Position numbers and translations under genes: made by a program | Source: Paraburkholderia tagetis | GTDB taxonomy: Bacteria > Pseudomonadota > Gammaproteobacteria > Burkholderiales > Burkholderiaceae | DNA: 64,000 nucleotides | Assembly: GCF_022213065.1 (NCBI RefSeq) | Contig: NZ_JAKLJA010000007.1 | Location: forward strand, 124,001 to 188,000 | Reading direction: 5' to 3' | Notes under the pieces: generated by a model | The model's input: only the letters and a program-made list of their open reading frames with translations | Databases searched by the model: none | What the model was told of the DNA's origin: nothing | Part shown: in pieces, positions 27,591-35,997 of the stretch | How positions within the stretch are numbered: the first letter of the stretch is position 1 | Layout: each line of letters opens with the position of its first letter

Positions 27591-28580
27591 TCAGGCAAGA
27601 GCGAACACGTCCACCTTGTTGCTCTCGTTCCGATAGACGAACAGGCGATGCGTGCCGGGGTCGATGGTCAGCGTATGCGTATTCTTCTCGGAAGGTATCT
27701 CGGCAACGACCTTGTTGCTGTCGAGATCGATCACTTCCACGACGCCCGATTTGTCACCCACGAACGCACGCCGCGCCCCTTCGTCGATCGTCGTTTGATC
27801 GACTTTATCCTTGACCGGAATCGATGCAACGACGTTGCCGGTTTCCCCGTCCAGTATCACGACCTTCTTGTCCGTCGAGCCAAGGAGGAAATGGTTCGTG
27901 CGGCTGTCGTAGACCATTGGCTTCGCGCTGCCGTGGATACCCGCGTCCCATGTCGCCACGACCTTGTGCGCGACCGGGTCGATGACGTCGACCAGATTGT
28001 CTACCGGCTGGAAGATCTTCCGTTTCGAGCCCACGTACAGCCCGACATCGGGACCGTCTTTCGCCGGGTCCGGTGACAGGCGGAAGTGAGCGACCGTCTT
28101 GAACGGCGCTGCGGCACTGAAGAACGTTGCGTCGTTGCTATCCGTGGTGGTCAGCACGGTGTTGGTTGCGGGATCGAATACGGCGCCGTTGGGGCCTTTA
28201 CCCTGGGGCTTTAGCGTCGCGACTTTCTTGAAGCTTTTCTTGTCGATGACGACGGTCTGATCGTTGCCATTGTCCGAAAGGAACGCGTATTGGGTCGTGA
28301 GCGCGATGCCGTTGCCGTCCTTGATGTCCGGGATCACATGCTTGATGTCGAGCGATTGTGCATCGATCACGACCACATTGTGATCCGGCGACTGCGATAT
28401 CCACACCGTGTGCGTGAGCGGATCGAACGTGGTCCAGTCTCCATGTCCCCCCTGGGTGCCGGGCAGGTCGATCGTCTTGACGAGCTTGTATTGCGTATCG
28501 GCATTCGCGCTCACAAGCGTGAGCGAGCCGACCATGCCTGCAATTGCGAGCGATATGGCTTTAGAGCGAAGTTGCATCAT
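27591..28580 (-). CDS. periplasmic YncE-like beta-propeller protein
   Basis: The 329-residue protein has a signal peptide (cleavage near SANA, about residue 27) and then repeated 40-45-residue blades of the YVTN/YncE type, such as THTVWISQSPDHNVVVID, FLLGSTDKKVVILDG and RAFVGDKSGVVEVIDLDSNKVV. E. coli YncE is a periplasmic propeller of uncertain role that binds DNA in vitro and is iron-regulated. GGAGAAAG precedes two ATG codons; either could be used. It lies 36 nt downstream of the porin on the same strand, so the two may share a transcript. Confidence 0.85.
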   Translation of the reverse strand: MMQLRSKAISLAIAGMVGSLTLVSANADTQYKLVKTIDLPGTQGGHGDWTTFDPLTHTVWISQSPDHNVVVIDAQSLDIKHVIPDIKDGNGIALTTQYAFLSDNGNDQTVVIDKKSFKKVATLKPQGKGPNGAVFDPATNTVLTTTDSNDATFFSAAAPFKTVAHFRLSPDPAKDGPDVGLYVGSKRKIFQPVDNLVDVIDPVAHKVVATWDAGIHGSAKPMVYDSRTNHFLLGSTDKKVVILDGETGNVVASIPVKDKVDQTTIDEGARRAFVGDKSGVVEVIDLDSNKVVAEIPSEKNTHTLTIDPGTHRLFVYRNESNKVDVFALA

Positions 28581-28616
28581 CTTTCTCCATTAGAGGAATC
28601 GAGGCGAAACGGCTAT

Positions 28617-29780
28617 CTAGAACTTGTGAACGATGCCGGCCACGACGGAAACCTGGTTGGGCGTGCTGGAGCTCGAAGTCAGGTCGCCGACTGCGCCAGT
28701 GGCGGGAACGATCGACTCGCCGTCGCTGCTGAAGGTCGTGCCGTTTGCGTGCGCGTAACCGGCCGCTGCGTAGAGCGTGGTCGTCTTGGACAAGCTGTAG
28801 GTCGCGCCCGCTGCAACGGAGTGATAATTCGCCGACGATGCACCGCTCGAATGCGTGTACGTATAGCCGACCGCGAGCAGCACGAACGGGGTTGCCTGAT
28901 AGCCGAGTGAAGCGGCTCCGGTGTTATAGGTTTCGGTTCGATTGAACGCCGCGAATTGCGTATAGGGCTTGTACTGCGCGTTGCTGTAGCGAATGTTCGC
29001 GGTCAGCGAACCGATCACATACTGGGCTGCAACGTGAAAAATCTGGCGCGATCCGACCATGGGAATTGCGTCGAAGAGCGGGGTGACGGAATTATTCTGA
29101 ATCAGGTCCGAAGTGCCGCCCGCATTGACGTCGTCATTTTTCGCGAAGAGATAGCCGGTAGCAAGGCTCAACCCGCCATTGTTATAGGCCGCGGCGGCTG
29201 AGAACGTCTCGCCTGAGGACGGGCTGCCCGCGACACCGCCGAGCGCGTAAAGCAATTCGACTTGAAGCCCGCCGAGGACGGGGCTCGCGTATTTGATCGC
29301 ATTGCTGACGCGGATCGAATTGTCGTTGTTGTCCGCGTCGCCGGGTGTCGTGAAGGTGGGCCCGTAGCTGTCGGCGGTAATGCCCTGCACCAGGTCGACA
29401 GTCGGATCGTACTGGCGACCGAACGTCAATGTTCCCAGCGATTGGCTGTCGAGGCCGACGAAGGCCTGTCGCCCGAATTCCCGGCCGCCTTGACCCAGCC
29501 TTCCGGTATTGATATTGAAGCCATTCTCGAGTGTGAAGATCGCCTTCAGTCCGCCGCCAAGATCTTCACCGCCTTTCATTCCCCACTTGTTGGCCGCCAG
29601 ATCGGCGCCTTGCAACTCCACCAGCGATCCGTTGCCGACGTTGTTGTAGTAGGCGATCGACTCATCGAGTGTTCCGTAAAGCGTGACGCTGCTCTGCGCG
29701 TAAGTGCTACACGACAGGGCGAGCATCGTGGTGCCGAGCGCACTCGATGCGACGAGTCGTCGTTTCGAACAGTTCTTCAT
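28617..29780 (-). CDS. Gram-negative trimeric porin (Burkholderia OmpC-like)
   Basis: This is an outer-membrane diffusion channel. The 387-residue protein starts with a signal peptide (cleavage after TYA, about residue 28) and the conserved QSSVTLYGTLDESIAYYNN first strand. It then shows NKWGMKGGEDLGGGLKAIFTLENGFN, the GRQAFVGLDSQSLGTLTFGRQYD eyelet region and a C-terminal strand ending in the Phe needed for barrel insertion (VVAGIVHKF). Family length is normal. GGAGA precedes the start. Substrate preference cannot be read. A 27-nt AT-rich palindrome lies 33 nt upstream, suggesting regulated expression. Confidence 0.95.
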   Translation of the reverse strand: MKNCSKRRLVASSALGTTMLALSCSTYAQSSVTLYGTLDESIAYYNNVGNGSLVELQGADLAANKWGMKGGEDLGGGLKAIFTLENGFNINTGRLGQGGREFGRQAFVGLDSQSLGTLTFGRQYDPTVDLVQGITADSYGPTFTTPGDADNNDNSIRVSNAIKYASPVLGGLQVELLYALGGVAGSPSSGETFSAAAAYNNGGLSLATGYLFAKNDDVNAGGTSDLIQNNSVTPLFDAIPMVGSRQIFHVAAQYVIGSLTANIRYSNAQYKPYTQFAAFNRTETYNTGAASLGYQATPFVLLAVGYTYTHSSGASSANYHSVAAGATYSLSKTTTLYAAAGYAHANGTTFSSDGESIVPATGAVGDLTSSSSTPNQVSVVAGIVHKF

Positions 29781-30087
29781 GCATGTCTCCGTTTGTTATT
29801 TGAAAGCATTGATAATTAATTCGGATTTCGAATTAATTAGAGCGATTCGATTGTCTTTCGGGAACGGTCCACCTGATTCGCGAGCCCGTACCGGGCTGCG
29901 TCGACGCTGAGGGGTAGGCGAAGGATGAGGTAAAAGAAATTTATATGAAAGTTTATTTTTTTTATGGAATGCATCCAGACTGCCGAATGGTCGACAGCGT
30001 TATGAAAGTTTCGACCCGGCAGGTTTGGGCAGTGTCTGCGGGGTTGGGTGCATTACGGCGGCTTACACCCACTGGCCGCGGCTATGG
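29781..30087. other. 307-nt intergenic region upstream of the porin
   Basis: It is AT-rich between about 29805 and 29960 and holds the palindrome at 29813-29839. The rest shows no gene. It should contain the porin promoter (minus strand) and the end of the phosphoesterase transcript. Confidence 0.6.
29813..29839. promoter_or_regulatory. AT-rich palindromic operator candidate for the porin gene
   Basis: TAATTAATTCG (29813-29823), 5 nt, CGAATTAATTA (29829-29839): a perfect 11-bp inverted repeat in an otherwise GC-rich genome. It lies 33 bp before the porin ATG, where a repressor or activator dimer would act on the promoter or the leader. Confidence 0.55.
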
Positions 30088-31488
30088 TTACGCGCCGCCG
30101 TAAGTGGATTGCACAGGCCAGTTCAAATTGTTGAAAGCGGTCGCACTGCGATTGAGCGTGGCCACTGTCGCCGGAGGGGCAACGGGTAGCGCCGAGGGGC
30201 AAGCGTGAATGTCCGCGGATTTGCGTGGCTGGCTTAGCGTCAGGATCGAGGAGAAGTCCATGGCGTTGGCAAAGCGCGCGGTATTGAGGAGCGGAGATGC
30301 GGTACGGCGGGTGACCAGTGCGAGCGTCTTCGCGATTGAAAGATGGTCGTAAAACGTATGGTCGATGGTTGCCTGCTTGACATACGGCGAGATGACCAGC
30401 GCCGGAACGCGCACGCCAAAGCGGTCGAAGCGGAACCCGCGCCTGGTGAGCGGGGTTGGGGCAGTGGGTGACAGCGCCGGCATGCCGGGGACTTTTCCCG
30501 GCTCGGGAATGACATGATCGAAGAACCCGCCATGCTCGTCGAAGACAATCAGAAGCAGGCTTTCCTCCCAGTACGGCGAATTGAGAATCGCGTTGTAGAC
30601 ACGCTCTATCAGTTGCTCGCCGTTGCGCACGTCCCCGCACGGATGCATCGACTCGCCATTGCGAAAATTGCCGGCCGGATCGTAGGTAGGCTCGATAAAT
30701 ATAAAACTGGCATCCACCTGCTGGCTCGCCAGCATCGAAAACAAGTCCGAGTGTTTAACGAAGCGCGAAGGCGATGCATCGACGCCCTTCAACGCCCATG
30801 ACTGTGGCGTGTCGCCATGCGCGACCAGCCATTCCGCCGGCGTCAACCGGGTGAGCAGCGAGTCCGAGCCGGTGCCGAAGCGCGAGCCGTCAAAGACCGT
30901 CGACGCTATGGTTGCCGCGCTGCTCGGCGAATGATCGAGTCCCCATGAGGTGCCGGCGAGAGCAAAGAAGCGGTTCGGCCAGGTAGGGCCGGGCATCGAC
31001 GCGAACCATCGATCACAGACGGCAAACTGCTGCGCCAGGAAGTTGAGTACCGGAAGCTGATCGGGCGTAAAGCAGCGCAAGGCCGTCGCGACATCGTAGC
31101 CGTATGCATCGAGGTCGTAGCCGAAACCGGATGCCGTGGGATCCGCGGCCATCGGCGGATAGGCGCCGTTGGGAAGGCTGGCCGTATCGTGAATGATATT
31201 CGCGAGGTAGGGCTTGGCATGGGCCTCGCCGCACAGTTGCACGAGTGTGTCCGTGAACTCGTGGCCGGGGTCGAAGGTCAGCCGGAATGGCGCGCCTTGA
31301 GCGACCGGATAGCTTCTGCCGTGCGCGTCGCCGATATTGAACGTTGGCTTGCCGAGCAACCCGTCCGCCACGGTTGCAGTGCCTTGCGGCGTCCAGCCAC
31401 GCAGGTCCGACCATCCGAAGATGTTGTCGTAGGAGCGGTTCTCCATCATCAACACGAACATCTTCTTGATTTGCTGAAAAACCGGCAT
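30088..31488 (-). CDS. phospholipase C / acid phosphatase-type phosphoesterase (PF04185)
   Basis: The 466-residue protein belongs to the family of non-haemolytic phospholipase C and AcpA acid phosphatase. The N-terminal metal-binding motif MMENRSYDNIFG (about 14-25), DPGHEF, the GPTWPNRFFALAGTSWG segment and the FDEHGGFFDHV motif are all present. Unlike Burkholderia PlcN it has no Tat or Sec signal peptide at its N-terminus and lacks the C-terminal DUF756 repeats, so it is the short AcpA-like form. It may act in the cytoplasm or leave by another route. It is 20 nt downstream of a membrane protein gene on the same strand. Confidence 0.85.
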   Translation of the reverse strand: MPVFQQIKKMFVLMMENRSYDNIFGWSDLRGWTPQGTATVADGLLGKPTFNIGDAHGRSYPVAQGAPFRLTFDPGHEFTDTLVQLCGEAHAKPYLANIIHDTASLPNGAYPPMAADPTASGFGYDLDAYGYDVATALRCFTPDQLPVLNFLAQQFAVCDRWFASMPGPTWPNRFFALAGTSWGLDHSPSSAATIASTVFDGSRFGTGSDSLLTRLTPAEWLVAHGDTPQSWALKGVDASPSRFVKHSDLFSMLASQQVDASFIFIEPTYDPAGNFRNGESMHPCGDVRNGEQLIERVYNAILNSPYWEESLLLIVFDEHGGFFDHVIPEPGKVPGMPALSPTAPTPLTRRGFRFDRFGVRVPALVISPYVKQATIDHTFYDHLSIAKTLALVTRRTASPLLNTARFANAMDFSSILTLSQPRKSADIHACPSALPVAPPATVATLNRSATAFNNLNWPVQSTYGGA

Positions 31489-31508
31489 GGCTTGCTCCGC
31501 GTGCGCGA

Positions 31509-32054
31509 TTAGTTAAGTGCGCTTGCAGCCTTGTTCACACCGTAAGGGATGAACAGGGTGGCGCCCGATGCGAAGAATGCCCAGGCGGAGTTTGCCATAT
31601 CAATTCTGCCGCCCGAGCAAAGCTGCCAGATAACATAAAAGCCGACGCCGATAAAAAATGTGCCGAGGATGATGGTGCCAAACAAGGCGATGAGTCGCGA
31701 AGAGCTGGGGACCATTGGGGGAAGTTGTCCTGCTGCTGGCTGCGGGGTGCCTTCGGGTAGAGAAGCTTCCTCGGATAGCGCAAGCGCGAGGCTCCATTTC
31801 TGCACGCGTAGCGACTTGATCACAATGATCAGGCTGACGAAAAGCAGGACGGACATACCGATCAGGATGACGATTTTCAGGGTGTACGGCAAGCATTGGG
31901 CCCCCTGGCAGTCGGGGATATTGGGTGGGACGGTATTGTCGGCCATGGCGATGCATGATGCAGTGAGAAGCCATGCGGTAGCGGCGATCTGCATCGCGCG
32001 ATGCACCAGGTTTATTGGAGTTCTTTCCCCTGGATTTCTTTCTCTGTTATTCAT
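31509..32054 (-). CDS. hypothetical inner-membrane protein with a signal-like N-terminus
   Basis: I do not recognise a family. The start at 32054 has AGGAGA 6 nt upstream; an in-frame ATG 18 nt earlier lacks this. The 181-residue product has a hydrophobic N-terminal stretch ending in AMA (possible signal peptide), a short periplasmic part with a Cys pair (CQGAQC), and membrane segments at about 58-80, 118-142 and 150-168. A cytoplasmic loop with Pro/Gln lies between. It precedes the phosphoesterase by 20 nt on the same strand, so the two are probably co-transcribed and may work together. Confidence 0.7.
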   Translation of the reverse strand: MNNRERNPGERTPINLVHRAMQIAATAWLLTASCIAMADNTVPPNIPDCQGAQCLPYTLKIVILIGMSVLLFVSLIIVIKSLRVQKWSLALALSEEASLPEGTPQPAAGQLPPMVPSSSRLIALFGTIILGTFFIGVGFYVIWQLCSGGRIDMANSAWAFFASGATLFIPYGVNKAASALN

Positions 32055-32204
32055 TGATGTTCTCCTGGTCAAGTCGCTAGCTTGCTGAGAAATTTTTATT
32101 GCCGATGTTTAATATCTTTTCGATGCCTTGATAACTGGGAATGAGCGGTCGTCCTCCGCGATCCTACGCTTATGGCAAACCTGTGCCAATGGAACGGTCC
32201 AAAG

Positions 32205-32390
32205 CAACCCAAAAATCATAATTCCCAAACACCCCGCCAGAAATTTTCAACTATCCAGACGGAATATCCACACACCCCATCCGTTACCTCATCCCCACTT
32301 TTATCTACCCAGTTCAACCATTGCGGCCACCCAGGATCCCCACACACAATAAACCCCTCACGGCAGGAATAAACTTCATCTCCCCCTCGT
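32205..32390 (+). promoter_or_regulatory. C-rich, G-poor leader (possible Rho-utilisation region)
   Basis: The 377-nt gap 32055-32431 holds no gene. In it, the + strand is strongly C-rich and G-poor: in 32221-32340 I count about 49 C and 12 G, whereas the genome in general has them near equal. RNA of this kind is unstructured and is the usual form of a Rho-binding (rut) site. It would lie in the 5' leader of the TIGR03118 lipoprotein gene. Confidence 0.4.
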
Positions 32391-32431
32391 TGAATGACCG
32401 TCAGGGCATGTAGAGCACAAGGAGTACGGTC

Positions 32432-33604
32432 ATGAAGTCTCTACCCGACGTATTCGGCGCCGCAGCCTGCGCCGCGGCCATCGCGACGCTCGTATCCTGC
32501 GGCGGCGGCTCCGGTTCGAACAATGCGAATCCACCCGTCCAGACGTCGTTTGCTGTGACGGCCCTCGTGTCCGATGGCGCGGTATCCGCCGCGCATACCG
32601 ATGCGAATCTAAAGAACCCATGGGGCGTCGCCTTCAATCCGAAAGGTTTCGCCTGGGTTGCCGACAATGGCACCAATGTCGCGACGCTCTATGACGGCAA
32701 CGGCGTGCCGCAACCGCTGGTTGTCACCATACCCAATGGCAAGAACGGTTCGGCATCGCCCACGGGCATTGTCTTCAACGACACACAAAGCTTCACCGTC
32801 ACGGAAAACGGCAAATCCGGCATCGCGGCGTTCATCTTTGCGGGCGAGGGCGGCACCCTCACTGCGTGGGCGCCCGTCGTCGGGCCGACCAGCGCGTTCG
32901 TCATGTACGACGACGGCACGGGTGGCGCCGTGTACAAGGGTCTCGCGCTCGCCACGACGAACGGCAATAGCTTCCTTTACGCGACCGACTTCCATAACAA
33001 CAAGATCGACGTATTCAATACCTCCTTCAAGAAGGTCGCGATGCCGGGCACCTTTACCGACCCGGCGATTCCGGCCGGTTTCGCGCCGTTCGGCATTCAG
33101 GCGATCGGCTCGAATCTGTTCGTCACGTATGCGATGCAGGACTCAGCCAAACATGACGATGTCGCGGGCTCGGGACTCGGCATGGTCGATGTGTACGACA
33201 CCGCGGGCAACCTGAAGCAGCGCTTCGCGTCGGGCGGCCGGCTAAACGCGCCTTGGGGCATTGCGCACGCGCCCGCTAACTTTGGCTCAATGAGCGGCGC
33301 GATACTGATCGGCAATTTCGGCGACGGCACGATCAATGCATTCAATGCATCGAGCGGCCAGTCGATGGGACCGCTCAATGGAGCGAACGGCAGTCCGATC
33401 GTCGAGCAAGGCGTGTGGGGTATCGCGTTCGGCAACGATCTCAGCAATCAACCTTCCAGCACGTTGTTCTTCGCAGCGGGGCCGAATGATGAAGCCGATG
33501 GCGTCTACGGAAGAATCGATCTGAACAAGCCGCCGATCCCAGCCACGACCACGGGTTCGGGCACCGGCTCAAGCACGGGCGGAGGGACGAGCGTCGGCAT
33601 GTAG
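32432..33604 (+). CDS. TIGR03118-family lipoprotein (beta-propeller-like)
   Basis: The 390-residue protein has a lipoprotein signal (hydrophobic stretch, LVSC with Cys at about residue 23, followed by a Gly/Ser/Asn spacer). The mature domain carries the marks of TIGR03118: NLKNPWGVAFNPKGFAWVADNGT, SPTGIVFN, FLYATDFHNNKIDVFN, and NAPWGIAHAP ... GAILIGNFGDGTINAFN, with a last repeat EQGVWGIAFGND. These read as NHL-like blades. The family's function is unknown. The C-terminus is Gly/Thr/Ser-rich. AAGGAG precedes the ATG. It is monocistronic and converges on the cupredoxin gene. Confidence 0.88.
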   Translation: MKSLPDVFGAAACAAAIATLVSCGGGSGSNNANPPVQTSFAVTALVSDGAVSAAHTDANLKNPWGVAFNPKGFAWVADNGTNVATLYDGNGVPQPLVVTIPNGKNGSASPTGIVFNDTQSFTVTENGKSGIAAFIFAGEGGTLTAWAPVVGPTSAFVMYDDGTGGAVYKGLALATTNGNSFLYATDFHNNKIDVFNTSFKKVAMPGTFTDPAIPAGFAPFGIQAIGSNLFVTYAMQDSAKHDDVAGSGLGMVDVYDTAGNLKQRFASGGRLNAPWGIAHAPANFGSMSGAILIGNFGDGTINAFNASSGQSMGPLNGANGSPIVEQGVWGIAFGNDLSNQPSSTLFFAAGPNDEADGVYGRIDLNKPPIPATTTGSGTGSSTGGGTSVGM

Positions 33605-33624
33605 CGTTGCCCACGCAATGGAAT

Positions 33625-33651
33625 GCGGCCGTTCCCGGTGCGGGAACGACC
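33625..33651. terminator. stem-loop between convergent genes
   Basis: CGGCCGTTCCC (33625-33635) pairs with GGGAACGACCG (33641-33651), 10 of 11 positions, with a 5-nt loop. It lies between the stops of the TIGR03118 gene and the cupredoxin gene and can terminate either transcript. Confidence 0.6.
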
Positions 33652-33657
33652 GTATTC

Positions 33658-34074
33658 TCACGGTGTGACGGTGAGCGAGGAATGCATGCCCATGGCATAG
33701 TGGCCTGGCTTGTTGCAAACCAACACATAGCGACCGGGCGCAAGTTTGATGGTCAGGCGCTTGCTCGCGCCCGGTGAAACGTCCTCGACTTCGCCCATTT
33801 TCTTGAACTTCTGCTCGGGCACCTGGCCATTGCGAACCGGAAGCGCGTTGTCGGCCAGTGTCGTTTTCAATACCACCAGTTCGTGCACCAGCTTGTTGCC
33901 CGCAGCGTTGTGGACGTCAAATGTCACGTTTCCCGCTTTCACCTCGCCGCTATCCAGATGAATCGCGTTGGATAGCAACGTCGTGTTGATGACTTGCTGT
34001 GCACTGCTGTAACAAGGGCTCCCACAGAGCGTTGCCGCGCCGATTAGCATCGCCGCGTGATGGAGAGGTTTCAT
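33658..34074 (-). CDS. secreted blue-copper (cupredoxin) protein
   Basis: The 138-residue protein (start at 34074, giving a clean signal peptide; a longer frame from 34137 adds a basic non-conserved stretch) is a single plastocyanin/azurin-like domain. Type 1 copper ligands are visible: His in GNKLVHELVVL, then Cys, His and Met in VLVCNKPGHYAMGM. The spacing Cys-x4-His-x4-Met fits this class. It may carry electrons or bind copper in the periplasm. It is alone, convergent with the TIGR03118 lipoprotein. No copper-resistance or oxidase genes are next to it. Confidence 0.85.
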   Translation of the reverse strand: MKPLHHAAMLIGAATLCGSPCYSSAQQVINTTLLSNAIHLDSGEVKAGNVTFDVHNAAGNKLVHELVVLKTTLADNALPVRNGQVPEQKFKKMGEVEDVSPGASKRLTIKLAPGRYVLVCNKPGHYAMGMHSSLTVTP

Positions 34075-34285
34075 GGCTGCACCAGATAGAGTCGTGGCTT
34101 GCCGCACTTGAGCCGGCCGTTTCGCACTATTGCGCATGACCTGTGCCCGTCCGAGCCGCCATGCACGCGCTGGCGCATCGCACCTCGCGCGGCAAGCGCC
34201 ATGTCATCTAAACGGCTTGTGTGCCTGATCTATTCCAGAGCGATCACATTGAAATAAAAAAGGACCTCTGCCGGGCGCGGCGTAA

Positions 34286-35128
34286 TCAGTGCGCCGAAAC
34301 AGGCCCGAGGCGCGCGGCGATCGTACGGCACGCGGCGAGCAGCGGCTCGATATAGCTGCGCTTCGCGTCGGCCTGGCGCCGGAACATCGGCATGCTGACG
34401 CTGATGCAGCCCACGGCGCGGCCGTCCGCACCGAGAATCGCTGCGCCATAGCACCAGATCGATTGTTCGTTCTCCTCGCGATCCTCGGCGTAGCCGCGTT
34501 GCGCGGTGAGGGTGATTTCCTCGCGGATCGCGTCGAGGTCCGTCATCGTGTGCTCCGTGTAGCGCACGCGCGGCGCTTGCAGGAGCAGCGGCTCGCGCTC
34601 GGCGGGCGCGAGCGTCGCGAGCCACGCCTTGCCGACCGAGCTCGATGTGAGCGACACGCGCGTGCCGATGCGCGAGGCCATGCGCACGGCATGCGGGCTT
34701 TCCAGTTTTTCGATGTAGACCATTGCGCCGTCGCTGGGCACTGCGAGGTGCACCGTTTCGAACGTGGTGTTGCGCAATTCCATGAGTGCGTCCACGGCGG
34801 CGATGCGCAGATCGGACCGCTCCCAGCTACGGCTCGCCAGGCTCACGAGCCGCGGCCCGAGCGCGAAGGTATTGCCGCCGCCTTGCGGAACGACGAGCCC
34901 CTCGGCCTGCAACGCCGCGACGATGCGGTGCACGGTCGGGCGCGGATAGCCGCTCGCGGCCGCGAGCTTCGCGACGTTCGGCGGCGCGTCGGCATCGGCA
35001 ATCAGTTGCAGGACGGCGATGAACTTCGAGAACGCGGCGGCGCCGGCGACGGTTTTGGCGTCGCCGGGCTGCGGGGTGAGAGCGGAATCGTTGGAATCGG
35101 TGGCGGACATCGGCAGGCTTGCGGGCAT
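34286..35128 (-). CDS. IclR-family transcriptional regulator
   Basis: IclR proteins have an N-terminal winged helix and a C-terminal ligand-binding GAF-like domain. The 280-residue product shows FIAVLQLIADADAPPNVAKLAAASGYPRPTVHRIVAALQ (HTH, about 32-70), GPRLVSLASRSWERSD, and the effector domain with TGTRVSL-type segments and the terminal GCISVSMP. I begin at 35128; 35110 is also possible and neither has a clear ribosome binding site. It lies 96 nt downstream of the last catabolic gene on the same strand, so it may belong to that operon. Its likely target is the palindrome at 38656-38684. Confidence 0.88.
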   Translation of the reverse strand: MPASLPMSATDSNDSALTPQPGDAKTVAGAAAFSKFIAVLQLIADADAPPNVAKLAAASGYPRPTVHRIVAALQAEGLVVPQGGGNTFALGPRLVSLASRSWERSDLRIAAVDALMELRNTTFETVHLAVPSDGAMVYIEKLESPHAVRMASRIGTRVSLTSSSVGKAWLATLAPAEREPLLLQAPRVRYTEHTMTDLDAIREEITLTAQRGYAEDREENEQSIWCYGAAILGADGRAVGCISVSMPMFRRQADAKRSYIEPLLAACRTIAARLGPVSAH

Positions 35129-35224
35129 CACAATCGCGTCATTATGCCCGCGTTTGCCGCGCTCGGGCGCGGCTGCAGTGGGCGCCGCGCCGAAGCGCCG
35201 AGCCGCTGGCAATGCCCCCAAGGC

Positions 35225-35962
35225 TCACGCGCAAAGATAGCCGCCATCGACGGGCACGATCGCGCCCGTCATGAACGAGGCGGCCGGCGAGCAGAGGAAC
35301 GCGGCGACGTCGGCCACTTCGCCGGGCTGGCCCCAGCGCTTCATCGGCGTGCGCTCGAGAATGCCTTGCGAGCGGCCCTCGTCGTCCTGCAGCGCCTGAG
35401 TGAGCGGCGTCGCGATCCAGCCCGGCGCAATCGCGTTCACGCGAATGGCGTCGGCCGCGTAGGCGATGGCGAGCGAGCGCGTGAGTTGTGCGACGCCGCC
35501 CTTGCTCGCGCTGTAAGCCGGCACGAGGCCGCCGCCGAAGAAGCTCAGCATGGACGCCGTGTTGACGATGCAGCCCGCCGACGCTTTCAGCAATTCACGC
35601 GCGTTGGCGCACACGCGCATCGTGCCGTTGAGATTGATGTCGAGCACGCGCTCGAATACGTCGAGTTGATGCTCTTCGCCGCGGCTGATGACGCCCGCGC
35701 AGTTCACGACGATATCGAGCCGCTCGAAGCCGCCGATCACACGCCCGACGTCGTCGGCCGAGCGCACGTCCAGCGTTGCGCGCTGCACGCGGCGGTCGAG
35801 CGCGTCCGGCGTGCTGGACGTACAGGCGGGCGGCGGCAGGCCCGCCGCGACAGTGCGCGCGCCCAGTTGCGCGAGCCGGTTGGCGATGGCCGCGCCGATG
35901 CCGGAGAAGCCGCCCGTGACGAGCGCAACCTTGCCTTCGAATAGAGAGTCGTTGAATGTCAT
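35225..35962 (-). CDS. SDR-family NAD(P)-dependent oxidoreductase
   Basis: This is a classical short-chain dehydrogenase of 245 residues. It has the cofactor motif TGGFSGIG (about 16-23), NCAG (about 87-90), the catalytic Ser in NTASMLSFFGG, and Tyr/Lys in YSASKGG, then APGWIATPL and a C-terminal VDGGY. The substrate is probably a hydroxy acid or sugar acid, judged from the neighbours: an ACS-type MFS carrier, another SDR and a cupin dioxygenase on the same strand. It lies 35 nt after the carrier gene. Confidence 0.9.
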   Translation of the reverse strand: MTFNDSLFEGKVALVTGGFSGIGAAIANRLAQLGARTVAAGLPPPACTSSTPDALDRRVQRATLDVRSADDVGRVIGGFERLDIVVNCAGVISRGEEHQLDVFERVLDINLNGTMRVCANARELLKASAGCIVNTASMLSFFGGGLVPAYSASKGGVAQLTRSLAIAYAADAIRVNAIAPGWIATPLTQALQDDEGRSQGILERTPMKRWGQPGEVADVAAFLCSPAASFMTGAIVPVDGGYLCA

Positions 35963-35997
35963 GATGCGATGGCGTAAATGAGTGCGGAAATACGGGT

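Noticed and set aside
27268..28076. Plus-strand frames at 27268-28076 as genes in the intergenic region before the YncE-like gene
   Set aside because: They run antisense into the YncE-like gene, lack start signals and show no domain.
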